A DNA stretch of 64,000 nucleotides. Origin: Dehalococcoidia bacterium. Its GTDB lineage: Bacteria > Chloroflexota > Dehalococcoidia > Dehalococcoidales > Fen-1064. The stretch covers positions 124,001-188,000 of the forward strand of contig DUEV01000002.1 in NCBI GenBank assembly GCA_011170375.1, read 5' to 3'. The notes under the pieces were generated by a model that was not told the origin of the DNA, did not search any database, and saw nothing but the letters and a program-made list of their open reading frames with translations. Positions 43,992-53,454 of this stretch are shown piece after piece. A program made the translations under genes and the position numbers. The stretch's first letter is position 1, and every line of letters starts with the position of its first letter.

Positions 43992-44723
43992 TTACCTCAG
44001 ACGCCTCGTTATCCAAGAGCGAATAGCGCTGGGTTTTTCGGCGCTCTGAGGTTCGCTTGATCTATCTACCACTTCCTTTTCGAGAAAAGCACCTATCGCT
44101 CTTGCGAGGCTATATATATCCTCTTCATTCCTCTGCCCCTGATTTAGGCTTTCGAGTTTAATATCCTCTTCACCAGTATCAAGAGAGCATTCCCAATGAA
44201 AAGAATCCTCCCAGGAAGGTCCACCAAACCAATCCTTATTTATGACGACCTTTTTTGCCTTGGATATTGGGATGGAACGTTGCCTTTTAATCAGCAGTGG
44301 GTCCCTAAATTCAAAGACAATAGTCCCACTGTACTTGCTAATAATGATTTTCTTACTAGTAATATAAATTAGATAAAGCCAACCCACGACAGTAAAGAAT
44401 AGACCAATTATAGCCAACAATATAAAAGGGAAACTCCATCGAATAATGGAAATGACTATCATGGAGATTCCAGACCCCAAAATCATAGTCATTAGAAGGA
44501 AATCGAAGTAATTCGATCTAAGACGCTGGACAAAACCCGGTGCTATCACCAAGGTCTGCCAGTCCCACACCTTAATTCTCCTGCTATATTTCCACGGTTC
44601 GCGCCGCTCTTCCTTATGTTGATGCCGCTCGTCTGTATACTGTTGTTGGTCTCTTTCCGCCCTTTCTTTCCACCTTTGAATTATTTCATCTCTGTCAGGT
44701 TCTCTTGATTTATCGCTATTCAT
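43992..44723 (-). CDS. Membrane protein with two central helices, unknown family
   Basis: 243 residues. Residues 1-60 are highly charged (E-R-D-Q-Q-Q-Y-T-D-E-R-H-Q-H-K-E-E-R-R-E). Two hydrophobic helices follow (about 75-95 and 100-120: L-L-M-T-M-I-L-G-S-G-I-S-M-I-V, F-I-L-L-A-I-I-G-L-F-F-T-V-V-G). A soluble C-terminal part with beta-strand pattern (K-K-I-I-I-S-K-Y-S-G-T-I-V-F-E-F) resembles a PH-like domain and ends in a basic tail. No start site stronger than the ATG at 44723. Function unknown; possibly a cell-envelope or signalling protein. It shares no operon partner except the small ORF upstream. Confidence 0.6.
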   Translation of the reverse strand: MNSDKSREPDRDEIIQRWKERAERDQQQYTDERHQHKEERREPWKYSRRIKVWDWQTLVIAPGFVQRLRSNYFDFLLMTMILGSGISMIVISIIRWSFPFILLAIIGLFFTVVGWLYLIYITSKKIIISKYSGTIVFEFRDPLLIKRQRSIPISKAKKVVINKDWFGGPSWEDSFHWECSLDTGEEDIKLESLNQGQRNEEDIYSLARAIGAFLEKEVVDRSSEPQSAEKPSAIRSWITRRLR

Positions 44724-45180
44724 CTTCCCTTACTCCTACCATCAACTACAAACCAAAAAGAGCGCCACTCACAACTATTCATCTGACGATTCTGGTAATC
44801 TTGACTATCTTCCACCGCCCACCCCTACCAAGGATTCCCTTGTATCGGGGTTCTACATGATACGATAATCCATGCTGCATAGCCCCGAACTGAATCCGAC
44901 GACCAAGAGTATGACTACAATAATCACCAGTACTATTACGCACCCTCTCATCACAATACCGCACTCCATGCGGGCGGTTAATAACCTATATAAATCCCTA
45001 TTATCTTCCAAGCGCCTTGTCAGTTGCTATCGAGTGGAGGGGACGTATCGTGTGCCAAGGATATCACCGTGAACGTAGAAAATCAAATCAGGTTCTTGTC
45101 GCCCCTGTCACTTAAATCACCTAACTGCTATACTATAGGTGCTAAAAACTATGTCTTGCTTTTGAAGGGGGTGAGCACCA
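44724..45180. other. Intergenic region with possible small membrane ORF
   Basis: 457 bases between the membrane protein and nitronate monooxygenase copy 3. The reverse strand holds a 38-codon hydrophobic ORF (listed separately). The part from 45000 to 45180 should hold the promoter of the plus-strand gene: a TATACT at 45129-45134 is the best -10 seen, with only a weak -35, then AAGGGGGTGAG before the TTG start. Confidence 0.4.
44853..44969 (-). CDS. Possible small single-helix membrane protein
   Basis: 38 codons: M-E-C-G-I-V-M-R-G-C then a run V-I-V-L-V-I-I-V-V-I-L-L-V-V-G-F and a short tail with C-S-M-D-Y-R. The continuous hydrophobic helix with a positively charged edge is what small membrane proteins look like, and the codons keep it across about 50 bases. 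The ribosome site is weak (ATAGGTTATTAA). It could form an operon with the membrane protein 130 bases downstream. Uncertain: no homolog is known to me. Confidence 0.3.
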   Translation of the reverse strand: MECGIVMRGCVIVLVIIVVILLVVGFSSGLCSMDYRIM

Positions 45181-46158
45181 TTGTTTAAGACCAGGATTAC
45201 CGAACTATTCGGCATCGACTACCCCATAATTCAGGGGGCGTTGGGGGGAGGACTGTCACGGGCCGGTCTGGTATCGGCAGTATCCAACGCTTGTGGCCTG
45301 GGGATGATAACCTCTCTCAATTACGCAACCGCCGAAGGACTCCGCGAGGAAATCAGGGAGACAAAACGTCTTACTGACAAGCCCTTTGCAGTCAACGTCA
45401 CCCTGCTACCGACGATGCGGCCGGTAAACTACGAGGAATACTTTGCAGCCGCCCTTGATGAAGGGGTACGTATCATCGAAACTTCGGGGCGTAGCCCGGA
45501 ACCATACATGAAGATGATAAAAGATGCCGGTGCTATCATCATGCACAAGGTTGGGGGGGCCAGACATGCTAAATCAGCCGAGCGGGTGGGGGTTGATGCC
45601 GTCAGTGTCGTCAGCTTCGAGGCTGCAGGGCATCCCCTCCCGGATGATGTCGCCTCGTCGGTGCTTATTCCAGCCTGTGTCAATGCCGTCAAGATACCGG
45701 TCATTGCTGCTGGTGGTATCGCCGACGCCCGTGGATTCGTCTCAGCACTGGCCCTCGGGGCGGAGGGAGTCCTGATGGGGACACGCTTTACCATCAGCAA
45801 GGAGTGCTCTCTGCATGACAAAGCCAAAGAATGGCTGCTCCAGCTCAGCGAAGCCGACACGATGCTCATCCACAAGGCCATCAACAACACGGAGAGGGTG
45901 GTCAAAACAGAGTTCGCCCAGAAGATACTTGAAATGGAGGAAAAGGGCACACCTGTTGAAGAGATACTCCCCCTGATAAGCGGTGAAAACGTCAGAAATG
46001 CTTACAGCACGGGAGACATAAGTGATGCCCTGTTCACCGTGGGTCAGGTGGTTGGTCTGGTACATGACATTCCCAGCGTCAAGGAGATTATCGACAGTAT
46101 CGTCAGTGAGGCCAGTGCCATTGTCCAGCGCCTTCAGGATGTCACTGGCACTAAATAG
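45181..46158 (+). CDS. Nitronate monooxygenase-family flavoprotein, copy 3
   Basis: 325 residues, close paralog of the copy at 40321: F-K-T-R-I-T-E-L-F-G-I-D-Y-P-I-I, S-A-V-S-N-A-C-G-L-G, E-A-A-G-H-P-L-P-D-D and A-A-G-G-I-A-D-A-R-G-F. The start is TTG 45181, behind AAGGGGGTGAG. Same predicted role: FMN-dependent oxidation or reduction of a small nitro or enone compound. It sits 4 bases from the converging tgt stop codon. Confidence 0.93.
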   Translation: MFKTRITELFGIDYPIIQGALGGGLSRAGLVSAVSNACGLGMITSLNYATAEGLREEIRETKRLTDKPFAVNVTLLPTMRPVNYEEYFAAALDEGVRIIETSGRSPEPYMKMIKDAGAIIMHKVGGARHAKSAERVGVDAVSVVSFEAAGHPLPDDVASSVLIPACVNAVKIPVIAAGGIADARGFVSALALGAEGVLMGTRFTISKECSLHDKAKEWLLQLSEADTMLIHKAINNTERVVKTEFAQKILEMEEKGTPVEEILPLISGENVRNAYSTGDISDALFTVGQVVGLVHDIPSVKEIIDSIVSEASAIVQRLQDVTGTK

Positions 46159-46162
46159 CATA

Positions 46163-47344
46163 CTAGCTACTGGTATTTCGTGACTGGAACCACTTTTGCT
46201 TCTGGTCGAGCCGCGTTACCTCATCGGTGGTCTGGTAGTTTGCCAGGAAGTCGTCGCGAAACGAGTTAAACGTGCCATCAAGGATAGTCTCACGCATCCG
46301 ACGTATCAGGTTACTGATGAAGGTCAGGTTGTGGATGGTGGCCAGTCGGTAGGCAAGCAACTCCCTGGCCTTGAAGAGGTGATGCAGGTAGGCGGCTGAA
46401 AAGGTACGGCAGTTATAGCAACCACACGTAGCATCAATCGGTTGCAGCATCTCACTGAAGCCCGCATTGAGAATATTCACCCGCCCCGAAGGCGTGTACA
46501 GAGCACCGTTCCGGGCAACACGGGTAGGCAGGGCGCTATCAAAGACATCGATACCACGGGAGACGCACTCGACCAGGTCTTCCGGCGAGCCGACTCCCAT
46601 CAAGTAGCGTGGTTTGTCTTCAGGTAATAGGGCCGCCGTCTCCCCTGCCACATCATAAGTCGATTGTTTTGGCTCACCGACACTCAAACCTCCGATGGCA
46701 TAGCCGGGGAAATCCAACGAGGTCAGGAACTCGACCGACCGCCTTCGTAGCTCGGAGAAAACCCCGCCCTGGACAATCCCGTAGAGCGCCTGGTCCTTAC
46801 GTCGCTGTGCTTTTAAGCACCTCTCTGCCCAGCGGTGTGTCCGCTGCAGCGCCTGTTCCACCCTAGCACGACTACTATCGGCAGCGCTGCATTCATCGAA
46901 GACCATAATGATATCGGCCCCAAGCGACTCCTGGTACTGCACTGCCAGCTCAGGGGTGAAGGTATGCTCACTACCGTCGATGTGAGAGCGGAAGACAACA
47001 CCCTCATCACTCACACGCCTCAGTCCCGCCAGGCTGAAGACCTGATATCCCCCACTGTCAGTTAGAATAGGCCCATCCCAGACCATGAACTTATGTAAAC
47101 CACCTGCCTTCTCAACCACCGAAATGCCTGGTCGAAGATAGAGATGATAGGTATTGGCCAATACCATACTCATGCCGGTATCACGGACTTCGCCAGGTGT
47201 CAACGTCTTCACCGAGCCCTGACTACCCACCGGCATGAATATCGGCGTAGGCACAGCACCGTGGGGCGTAACTAGCTCTCCGGCACGCGCCTGGCTACTA
47301 GGGCATGTCTTTATCAGGCTGAAACTAGCATGACTGGCTGACAT
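46163..47344 (-). CDS. tgt: Queuine tRNA-ribosyltransferase
   Basis: 393 residues, normal for bacterial Tgt, which exchanges guanine-34 of GUN-anticodon tRNAs for preQ1. A-R-A-G-E-L-V-T-P-H-G-A-V-P-T-P-I-F-M-P-V-G is the family start. D-S-G-G-Y-Q-V-F-S-L holds the substrate-binding Asp, G-G-L-S-V-G-E-P-K the loop, G-I-D-V-F-D-S-A-L-P-T-R the nucleophile Asp, and C-G-C-Y-N-C with the following H-H the zinc site. The ribosome site before ATG 47344 is weak. ruvX and alaS follow upstream in the same direction, a housekeeping block read leftward. Confidence 0.97.
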   Translation of the reverse strand: MSASHASFSLIKTCPSSQARAGELVTPHGAVPTPIFMPVGSQGSVKTLTPGEVRDTGMSMVLANTYHLYLRPGISVVEKAGGLHKFMVWDGPILTDSGGYQVFSLAGLRRVSDEGVVFRSHIDGSEHTFTPELAVQYQESLGADIIMVFDECSAADSSRARVEQALQRTHRWAERCLKAQRRKDQALYGIVQGGVFSELRRRSVEFLTSLDFPGYAIGGLSVGEPKQSTYDVAGETAALLPEDKPRYLMGVGSPEDLVECVSRGIDVFDSALPTRVARNGALYTPSGRVNILNAGFSEMLQPIDATCGCYNCRTFSAAYLHHLFKARELLAYRLATIHNLTFISNLIRRMRETILDGTFNSFRDDFLANYQTTDEVTRLDQKQKWFQSRNTSS

Positions 47345-47384
47345 CTCAGTTAAAAAATCCTTTTACAGCAAGATGCGGACAAAA

Positions 47385-47798
47385 CTACGTCTGACGCTGC
47401 TCTTCCAGATAGGTTTGAAGGATAATGGCCGCGGCAGCGGCATCGTATCGTGGCTTCCTCTTTGTTTTTCGGCCGCTGCTCTGTACAAGGCGTTTAGCAG
47501 ATACAGTACTGAGACGCTCGTCCCGAAGCTTTATCGGAGTTCGGGTATGACCGCGCAGCCGCTCTACAAATGCCTCTACCTTAGCCGACTGTTGTCCGGT
47601 CGTACCATCCATTAAGCGTGGCAAGCCAACGATAATCACGCCGACATCATTCTGGATTATTATGTCAATAATAGCCTTGATATCGTCTTCTTCGTGGTTA
47701 CGTTCGATGATGGTAAATGGGCTGGCCAGCACGCCTCCGGGGTCACTGAGGGCTACCCCGATTCTCTTATCACCAATATCCAGTCCCATAATACGCAT
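47385..47798 (-). CDS. ruvX: Holliday junction resolvase-like protein RuvX (YqgF)
   Basis: 137 residues, usual length. G-L-D-I-G-D-K-R-I-G-V-A-L-S-D (first acidic residue of the RNase H fold), G-L-P-R-L-M-D-G-T, D-E-R-L-S-T-V-S-A and D-A-A-A-A-A-I-I-L match YqgF. Family members process pre-16S rRNA ends and may cut Holliday junctions. It lies between alaS and tgt, an arrangement often seen for yqgF next to alaS. Confidence 0.95.
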   Translation of the reverse strand: MRIMGLDIGDKRIGVALSDPGGVLASPFTIIERNHEEDDIKAIIDIIIQNDVGVIIVGLPRLMDGTTGQQSAKVEAFVERLRGHTRTPIKLRDERLSTVSAKRLVQSSGRKTKRKPRYDAAAAAIILQTYLEEQRQT

Positions 47799-47820
47799 TA
47801 TAAATTACTACCTCACCCCA

Positions 47821-47883
47821 TGTGTCCCCTTCTCCTTCAAAGGAGAGGGGGAAGCGTGGGACTAGAGGGGCTGCGCCCCTCTA
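47821..47883. repeat. Two-hairpin intergenic repeat between alaS and ruvX
   Basis: A G/C-rich double hairpin. The first is CCCCTTCTCCTT (47826-47837) with AAGGAGAGGGG (47840-47850) and one bulge. The second is TAGAGGGGC (47863-47871) with GCCCCTCTA (47875-47883). It occupies the alaS-ruvX gap and could be a dispersed element or a transcript-processing stem. No second copy was seen in this window. Confidence 0.4.
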
Positions 47884-47965
47884 TAACTCCCCTCATGCGA
47901 ATTACTCTCGGACTGCAGGGGCTTACCCAGCACAGGTTGCTGAAAGATATGCTTCTACTCTATGT

Positions 47966-50575
47966 CTAAATCAGGTCTTTGACCAGACGCAGGGCTTCTT
48001 CCAGCTTGGTCTTATCACGGCCACCAGCCTGGGCAAGGGTAGCCCTTCCCCCACCGCCACCACCAGTCACCTCCGCTACCTGCTTAACAATATCCCCAGC
48101 ATTATAGCCGCGATCCACCAGGTCAGATGTTACTGCTGCGAGGAAGAAAGGCCTGTCTCCATGAACCATCCCCAATACCACAATAGCACTCTTCAATTTG
48201 TCCCGCAGAAAGTCGCTCATCTCCCGCAGCACCTGCTGAGGGAAAGGTCGTACGGCGGCTACCAGTACCTTTACCCCTTTAATTTCCTCCACCTTGTCAA
48301 GCAGGTCTTCAGCCACCATCCGAGACATCTCCCGCTCCAGGGCCAGCATCTGCTTCTGCTCGGCATTCAGTTCAGAGACCAGACTGGAGACTTTCTCCTC
48401 AGCTTCGATTAACGAAGAACTCGCTGCCCGAGCAACATTTTCGAGGGTGGAAAAACGCTCCTCGACCAATCGTTCGGCACCCCTGCCAGTGACGGCTTCA
48501 ATCCGCCGCATCCCGGAACCGATACTACCCTCGCTGGTAATCACGAAAAGGCCAATTTCACCAGTGGCAGTAACGTGGGTACCGCCACACAGCTCGGCGC
48601 TGACCACTGGCTCACCACTCTTCACCACCCGAACGGTATCTCCGTATTTCTCATCAAACAGGGCAATTGCCCCTTGGTCAATTGCCTCCCGGTAGGCCAT
48701 ATCTTCTGCCTTAACAGGAAGGTTCTGACGGATGCGCTCATTGACAATCTCCTGCACCCGTTGCACCTCTTCCGGCATCATCGAGGTGAGGTAGGAGAAG
48801 TCAAAGCGGAGCCGGTCCGGGGCCACCATTGACCCCCGCTGCTGCACCTCATCGCCGAGTACCTGCCGTAGAGCTGCCTGAAGCAGGTGGGTAGCCGTAT
48901 GGTTACGGGCGATATCAAGTCGGCGCTCCTTATCGACAACCGCCACCACCTCATCACCCACTTCTAAACTGCCCTCGTCCAGATTGCCCTGATGGGCAAT
49001 CGTGTCCGGGGTGGGGCGTATCGTATCAGTTACCAGAAAACGCCCCGATGCTCCTTCTATCTCGCCGGTATCACCCACCTGACCACCCATCTCCCCATAG
49101 AAGGGGGTTGTTTCAAGGACGACGCTGGCCTCCTGACCAACCTCTATTTTTTCCACAGACTGTCCATCAACCAGTAGCCCAATCACCCGCGATGGACAGT
49201 CTATATTCTCATAGCCCACAAAAGGCGTATTCCTGATGCCAACCAACTGCTCAAATCCGTTTGCCAAATCAGCGGAAACCCCGAACTTCTGAGCATCTTT
49301 AGCCCGCTGCCGCTGCGCCTCCATCTCCCGCTCAAAGCCATCCATATCCACAGAAAAGCCCCTTTCGGCAGCAACCTCTTTAGTGAGCTCCACCGGCAGG
49401 CCATAGGTATCGTACAGACGGAAAGCTTCCTCGCCAGAGATTTCCTTTGACTTGCTTCCTTCAATAATATCCTCAAGAATTTCAAGACCGGACTTCAAAG
49501 TCTCGTTAAACCGGGTCTCCTCAAGCTCAATGACGCGTGTAACGAAGCCCTCCCGCTCTTTGATCTCAGGATAGATATGCCCCATTTTCTCCAAAGTGGC
49601 CCGGGCAATCTCGGCAAGGAAGGGCTTGTCCAGTCCCAGCCTCAGTCCAAATAAGGTAGCCCGACGCAGCAGCCGCCGCAGCACATAGCCCCTCCCCTCG
49701 TTGCTGGGCATAACACCATCGGCAATAAGGAACGTAACCGCCCGGCCATGCTCCGCTACCACCCGCATAGCGTGGTCCGCCTCTTTGTCAAGGCCATACT
49801 CTTTACCGCTCAATCCCACGATTCGCTCAATCAGAGGGGCAAAAAGGTCTGTTTCGTATACCGTCGTCTTACCCTGCATGACCACGGCCATCCTCTCTAT
49901 TCCCATACCGGTATCAATACTAGGCTTGGGTAATAGAGTACGGTTCCCTTCCTTGTCCTGGTCATATTGCATAAAAACAAGGGTACCGATTTCATTAAAG
50001 CGACCGCAGGCGCAATTTGGTGCGCAGGAAGGTTTGCCACAACCAAACTCTTCGCCGAAATCATAGAAGATTTCGGTATCCGGCCCGCAAGGCCCAGAAT
50101 CGCCGACCGGACCCCAGAAGTTGTCCCCTTCGCCAAACCTTGATATTCTTTCCTCAGGAAGTCCTATCTCTCGCCAATATTTAAAAGCTTCGTCGTCGTC
50201 GAGGAAAATAGTCGCCCAAAGCCGTTCGGGGGTGATTCGCAGGTACTTTGTGACAAACTCCCACGCCCAGGCAATGGCTTCCTTCTTGAAGTAGTCACCG
50301 ACACTGAAGTTTCCCAGCATCTCAAAGAAGGTAAGGTGAGTGGCATCCCCCACTGACTCTATATCGGTCGTACGGAAGCACTTCTGGCACGATGCCAGTC
50401 GGGGGCCGGGAGGAACAACTTCACCCAGGAAGTAGGGCTTCATCTGTACCATGCCGGCACTGGTAAGCAGCAGGGTCGGGTCGCCGTGCGGTATCAGTGA
50501 AGAGCTTGGAATAATCTTATGATCCTTGTCCTCAAAGAACTTCAGAAACGCTGCCCGTATTTCGTCACTATTCAA
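47966..50575 (-). CDS. alaS: Alanyl-tRNA synthetase
   Basis: 869 residues, full length. R-A-A-F-L-K-F-F-E, S-S-S-L-I-P-H-G-D-P-T-L-L-L-T-S-A-G-M-V-Q-M-K-P-Y-F is the class II catalytic start. The editing domain has H-T-A-T-H-L-L-Q-A-A-L and C-G-G-T-H-V, which bind the metal that removes mischarged Ser and Gly. The C-terminal C-Ala glycine-rich stretch (G-G-G-G-G-G-R-A-T-L-A-Q-A-G-G) is intact. The start is TTG 50575 with CTGGAG upstream. It leads the leftward block alaS-ruvX-tgt. Confidence 0.97.
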   Translation of the reverse strand: MNSDEIRAAFLKFFEDKDHKIIPSSSLIPHGDPTLLLTSAGMVQMKPYFLGEVVPPGPRLASCQKCFRTTDIESVGDATHLTFFEMLGNFSVGDYFKKEAIAWAWEFVTKYLRITPERLWATIFLDDDEAFKYWREIGLPEERISRFGEGDNFWGPVGDSGPCGPDTEIFYDFGEEFGCGKPSCAPNCACGRFNEIGTLVFMQYDQDKEGNRTLLPKPSIDTGMGIERMAVVMQGKTTVYETDLFAPLIERIVGLSGKEYGLDKEADHAMRVVAEHGRAVTFLIADGVMPSNEGRGYVLRRLLRRATLFGLRLGLDKPFLAEIARATLEKMGHIYPEIKEREGFVTRVIELEETRFNETLKSGLEILEDIIEGSKSKEISGEEAFRLYDTYGLPVELTKEVAAERGFSVDMDGFEREMEAQRQRAKDAQKFGVSADLANGFEQLVGIRNTPFVGYENIDCPSRVIGLLVDGQSVEKIEVGQEASVVLETTPFYGEMGGQVGDTGEIEGASGRFLVTDTIRPTPDTIAHQGNLDEGSLEVGDEVVAVVDKERRLDIARNHTATHLLQAALRQVLGDEVQQRGSMVAPDRLRFDFSYLTSMMPEEVQRVQEIVNERIRQNLPVKAEDMAYREAIDQGAIALFDEKYGDTVRVVKSGEPVVSAELCGGTHVTATGEIGLFVITSEGSIGSGMRRIEAVTGRGAERLVEERFSTLENVARAASSSLIEAEEKVSSLVSELNAEQKQMLALEREMSRMVAEDLLDKVEEIKGVKVLVAAVRPFPQQVLREMSDFLRDKLKSAIVVLGMVHGDRPFFLAAVTSDLVDRGYNAGDIVKQVAEVTGGGGGGRATLAQAGGRDKTKLEEALRLVKDLI

Positions 50576-50725
50576 CTATTACTCCAGGTTTTTAATAAGG
50601 GGAATTATGTCTGATTTTAGTGCACCAGCCGCCACCTGTCAACGAGGCTGGAAATCTTAGACTATACCCAGCCACTGATGACTTAATTGACAACCCACCC
50701 ACAGTCCCTTAAACTGGTTCCTTGT

Positions 50726-52102
50726 ATGGTAGATATTGTAACCGCCAGTCAGCAGCTGGCCGAAGCTTTCAAAGGACAGGACGCCGATTATGTCGAGGCC
50801 CGGCTGACCGAGGGGGAGACAAGCCACATCACCTACCGCGGCAGGCAACTGGAGTCCATCGGGCGGTCGAGCGCTATCGGTGGCAACGTACGGGCACTGG
50901 TGAAGGGTGGTTGGGGTTTCGTTTGTTTCAATGACCTCAGCGAGCTACCGGATAAGGTAGCACTGGCAGTAAAGCAGGCCCAGTTCGTCGGCAAGGAAGA
51001 AAGCCAGCTTGCCCCGGCAGAGCCAGCAGTCGAAACCGTCCCCTCAACAATCGCTGAAGACCCTGCGAACGTGTCCCTCGCCGAAAAGAAGCAACTTCTC
51101 GATGAATATAACGACATTATCTGCCGCTATCCCAAGATACAGACCTCAATGATAAACTACAGCGACAGCCAGAGAAGGACTATATTTCTGAACTCAGCGG
51201 GCAGCCGGATTGAGCAGGAACGCAGGGACGTTGCTCTGAGACTGGCGGCTGTAGCTGCCAGCAATAGTGAGGTCCAACAGGCAGGTATAAGCCTGGGTGG
51301 GCTGAATGATTTCGGTGCTGTTCGCGGGTTACATTCAGAGGCCGAGCAACTTGCCAAGCGGGCGGTAGACCTGCTCTCAGCACCCCATGTGAAAGGGGGA
51401 GAGTACACCGTTGTCCTTGACCCGATACTGGCTGGTGTCTTCACTCACGAGGCCTTCGGGCACCTGTCCGAGGCCGATTTCGTCTACGAAAATGAGCAGT
51501 TCCGCCAGATAATGACACTGGGCAAGACCTTCGGCGAGCCCCATCTTAACATTGTTGATACAGCCACCTTACCCGGCCTGCGCGGCAGTTACAAGTACGA
51601 TGACGAAGGCGTCCTCGCCACCAAGACCTATCTCATCAGGGAGGGTAAACTGGTCGGCCGTCTGCACTCTCGTGAAACAGCCGCCAAGATGAAAGAGGCC
51701 CCCACCGGCAACGCCCGCGCCATCAGCTATCGCTTCCCGCCAATCGTGCGCATGACCAATACCTACATCGAGCCGGGGTTGGCCTCTCTCGACGATATTA
51801 TCAGCGAGATTAAAGAGGGTGTCTACGCCAAAAACTGGTACGGTGGCGTCACCAGCATGGAGATGTTCACCTTCTCCGCCGGTGAAGCCTACATGATACG
51901 TGACGGCAAGGTCGCCGAGCTGCTGAGGCCAGTAGTCCTTACCGGCAATGTTTTCAACACCCTGAAGAATATAGACGCCATAGGTAATGACCTCGACATG
52001 AACCAGGGTGGCGGCTGCGGTAAGGGGGGCCAGTCCCCGTTGCCGTGCAGTAACGGCAGCCCTCACATCAGAATTCGGAACTGCCTGGTCGGAGGTAGAT
52101 AG
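50726..52102 (+). CDS. tldD: TldD-like metalloprotease
   Basis: 458 residues from ATG 50726; a TTG at 50687 is in frame but has no site. The metal motif H-E-A-F-G-H (HExxxH) at about 51445-51462 is the TldD signature. T-L-P-G-L-R-G-S-Y-K-Y-D-D-E-G-V, R-L-H-S-R-E-T-A and N-A-R-A-I-S are the other conserved blocks. TldD pairs with TldE to form a heterodimer that cleaves unfolded peptides and helps mature peptide antibiotics such as microcin B17. It is 1 base before the TldE gene, so the two are translated together. Confidence 0.95.
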   Translation: MVDIVTASQQLAEAFKGQDADYVEARLTEGETSHITYRGRQLESIGRSSAIGGNVRALVKGGWGFVCFNDLSELPDKVALAVKQAQFVGKEESQLAPAEPAVETVPSTIAEDPANVSLAEKKQLLDEYNDIICRYPKIQTSMINYSDSQRRTIFLNSAGSRIEQERRDVALRLAAVAASNSEVQQAGISLGGLNDFGAVRGLHSEAEQLAKRAVDLLSAPHVKGGEYTVVLDPILAGVFTHEAFGHLSEADFVYENEQFRQIMTLGKTFGEPHLNIVDTATLPGLRGSYKYDDEGVLATKTYLIREGKLVGRLHSRETAAKMKEAPTGNARAISYRFPPIVRMTNTYIEPGLASLDDIISEIKEGVYAKNWYGGVTSMEMFTFSAGEAYMIRDGKVAELLRPVVLTGNVFNTLKNIDAIGNDLDMNQGGGCGKGGQSPLPCSNGSPHIRIRNCLVGGR

Positions 52103-53404
52103 GTGGAGGAAATCCTTAACCGTGCCAGTAAAGTAGCCGAGGAAGCCGAAGTATTTATGGTCTCCTCGGAGGAGACACCGGTTGAATTTGAAACCAACCG
52201 CCTCAAACATATCCAGAGCAAACAGAGCACCAACGTCGCACTCCGCATTGTCAAAAACGGTAGGATTGGCTATGCCACCACCACGCGGGTAGACGACATC
52301 GAAAACCTGATTGCTAACGCTGTGGCAACCGCCGAGTTCGGCACCACCGCCCACTTTACGCTGCCATCGTTAACCTCCTACCCGAACATTGAAGTCTTCG
52401 ACCCTGATGTCGAGAAGGTAACCCAGGAGCGAATGGCGGAACTCGGCCAGGGGATGATTGACGCACTAACAAAACACACACCAGAGCTTATTTGTGAAGC
52501 GGCAGTGACCCGCATAATCGCGTACGTCAGCATCATAAATTCCCGCGGGGGACAGGCCAGATACCGGCAGAGTGCCTTCACCACAGCCATTGAAGGCCAG
52601 CTAATCCGGGATACCGACATGCTGTTTGTCGGTGAGCACTGGAGTTCCTGCCACCCCCTGTTAGAACCTGGAGATATCATCAGAGCAGTGCTCCAACAAC
52701 TTGAGTGGGCGCGGGAGCAGGCATCGGTACCCACGAGGTCACTGCCGGTCATCTTCACCCCTCACGGGATAGCCAGTGCCTTCGCCGGACCAATTATAGC
52801 CGCCTTTAACGGCAAGACCGTCCTCGAAGGGGCCTCACCGATAGCTAAAAAGCTGGGGAAGGGAGTCTTTGACAAAAGGCTATCGCTCCGTGACGACCCA
52901 ACAATTGACTACCGACCCGGCAGCAGCCCCTGCGATGCCGAGGCTGTTCCCAGCGAGGCCACACCACTTATCACCGAGGGGACTGTCAGCAGTTTCTATT
53001 ACGACCTGCAGACGGCTGCTCTGGCCAAGACCCGTAGCACCGGCAACGGCCACCGAAGCCAGGGAGGACAACCCAGCCCTCTACCCAGCGCCCTTGTTGT
53101 TACCCCGGGTGATGCTACTTTTGACGACATGTTGCACGATATCAAGGAAGGGCTGGTGGTCGAGCAGCTGATGGGTGCTACCCAGGGTAACATCCTGGGT
53201 GGCGACTTCAGTGGTAACGTCCTGCTGGGATACAAGGTGGAAGGTGGGCAGATTGTCGGGCGGGTCAAAGACACCATGGTCGCAGGTAATGTCTACGAGC
53301 TTCTCAAGCAGGTAGCCGCCATCGGCAGCGACGCCAGATGGGTAGGCAGCTTCCTCAACACCCCCTCGATATACTGCCCCTCAGTGTCTGTGGCCAGTAA
53401 GTAG
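52103..53404 (+). CDS. tldE: TldE/PmbA-like partner protease subunit
   Basis: 433 residues, GTG start immediately after the tldD stop. It shows the PmbA pattern: V-E-F-E-T-N-R-L-K-H-I, L-R-I-V-K-N-G-R-I-G-Y-A-T-T, R-S-L-P-V-I-F-T-P-H-G, and G-T-V-S-S-F-Y-Y-D-L-Q-T-A. HExxxH is absent, as in other TldE proteins, which rely on TldD for catalysis. No bacteriocin precursor is visible nearby, so the pair probably has a general peptide clean-up role. Confidence 0.94.
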   Translation: MEEILNRASKVAEEAEVFMVSSEETPVEFETNRLKHIQSKQSTNVALRIVKNGRIGYATTTRVDDIENLIANAVATAEFGTTAHFTLPSLTSYPNIEVFDPDVEKVTQERMAELGQGMIDALTKHTPELICEAAVTRIIAYVSIINSRGGQARYRQSAFTTAIEGQLIRDTDMLFVGEHWSSCHPLLEPGDIIRAVLQQLEWAREQASVPTRSLPVIFTPHGIASAFAGPIIAAFNGKTVLEGASPIAKKLGKGVFDKRLSLRDDPTIDYRPGSSPCDAEAVPSEATPLITEGTVSSFYYDLQTAALAKTRSTGNGHRSQGGQPSPLPSALVVTPGDATFDDMLHDIKEGLVVEQLMGATQGNILGGDFSGNVLLGYKVEGGQIVGRVKDTMVAGNVYELLKQVAAIGSDARWVGSFLNTPSIYCPSVSVASK

Positions 53405-53454
53405 GCAATTCTCAAATTGGTTGAAATGACGCCCTATATCTATTGACCTGTTCT

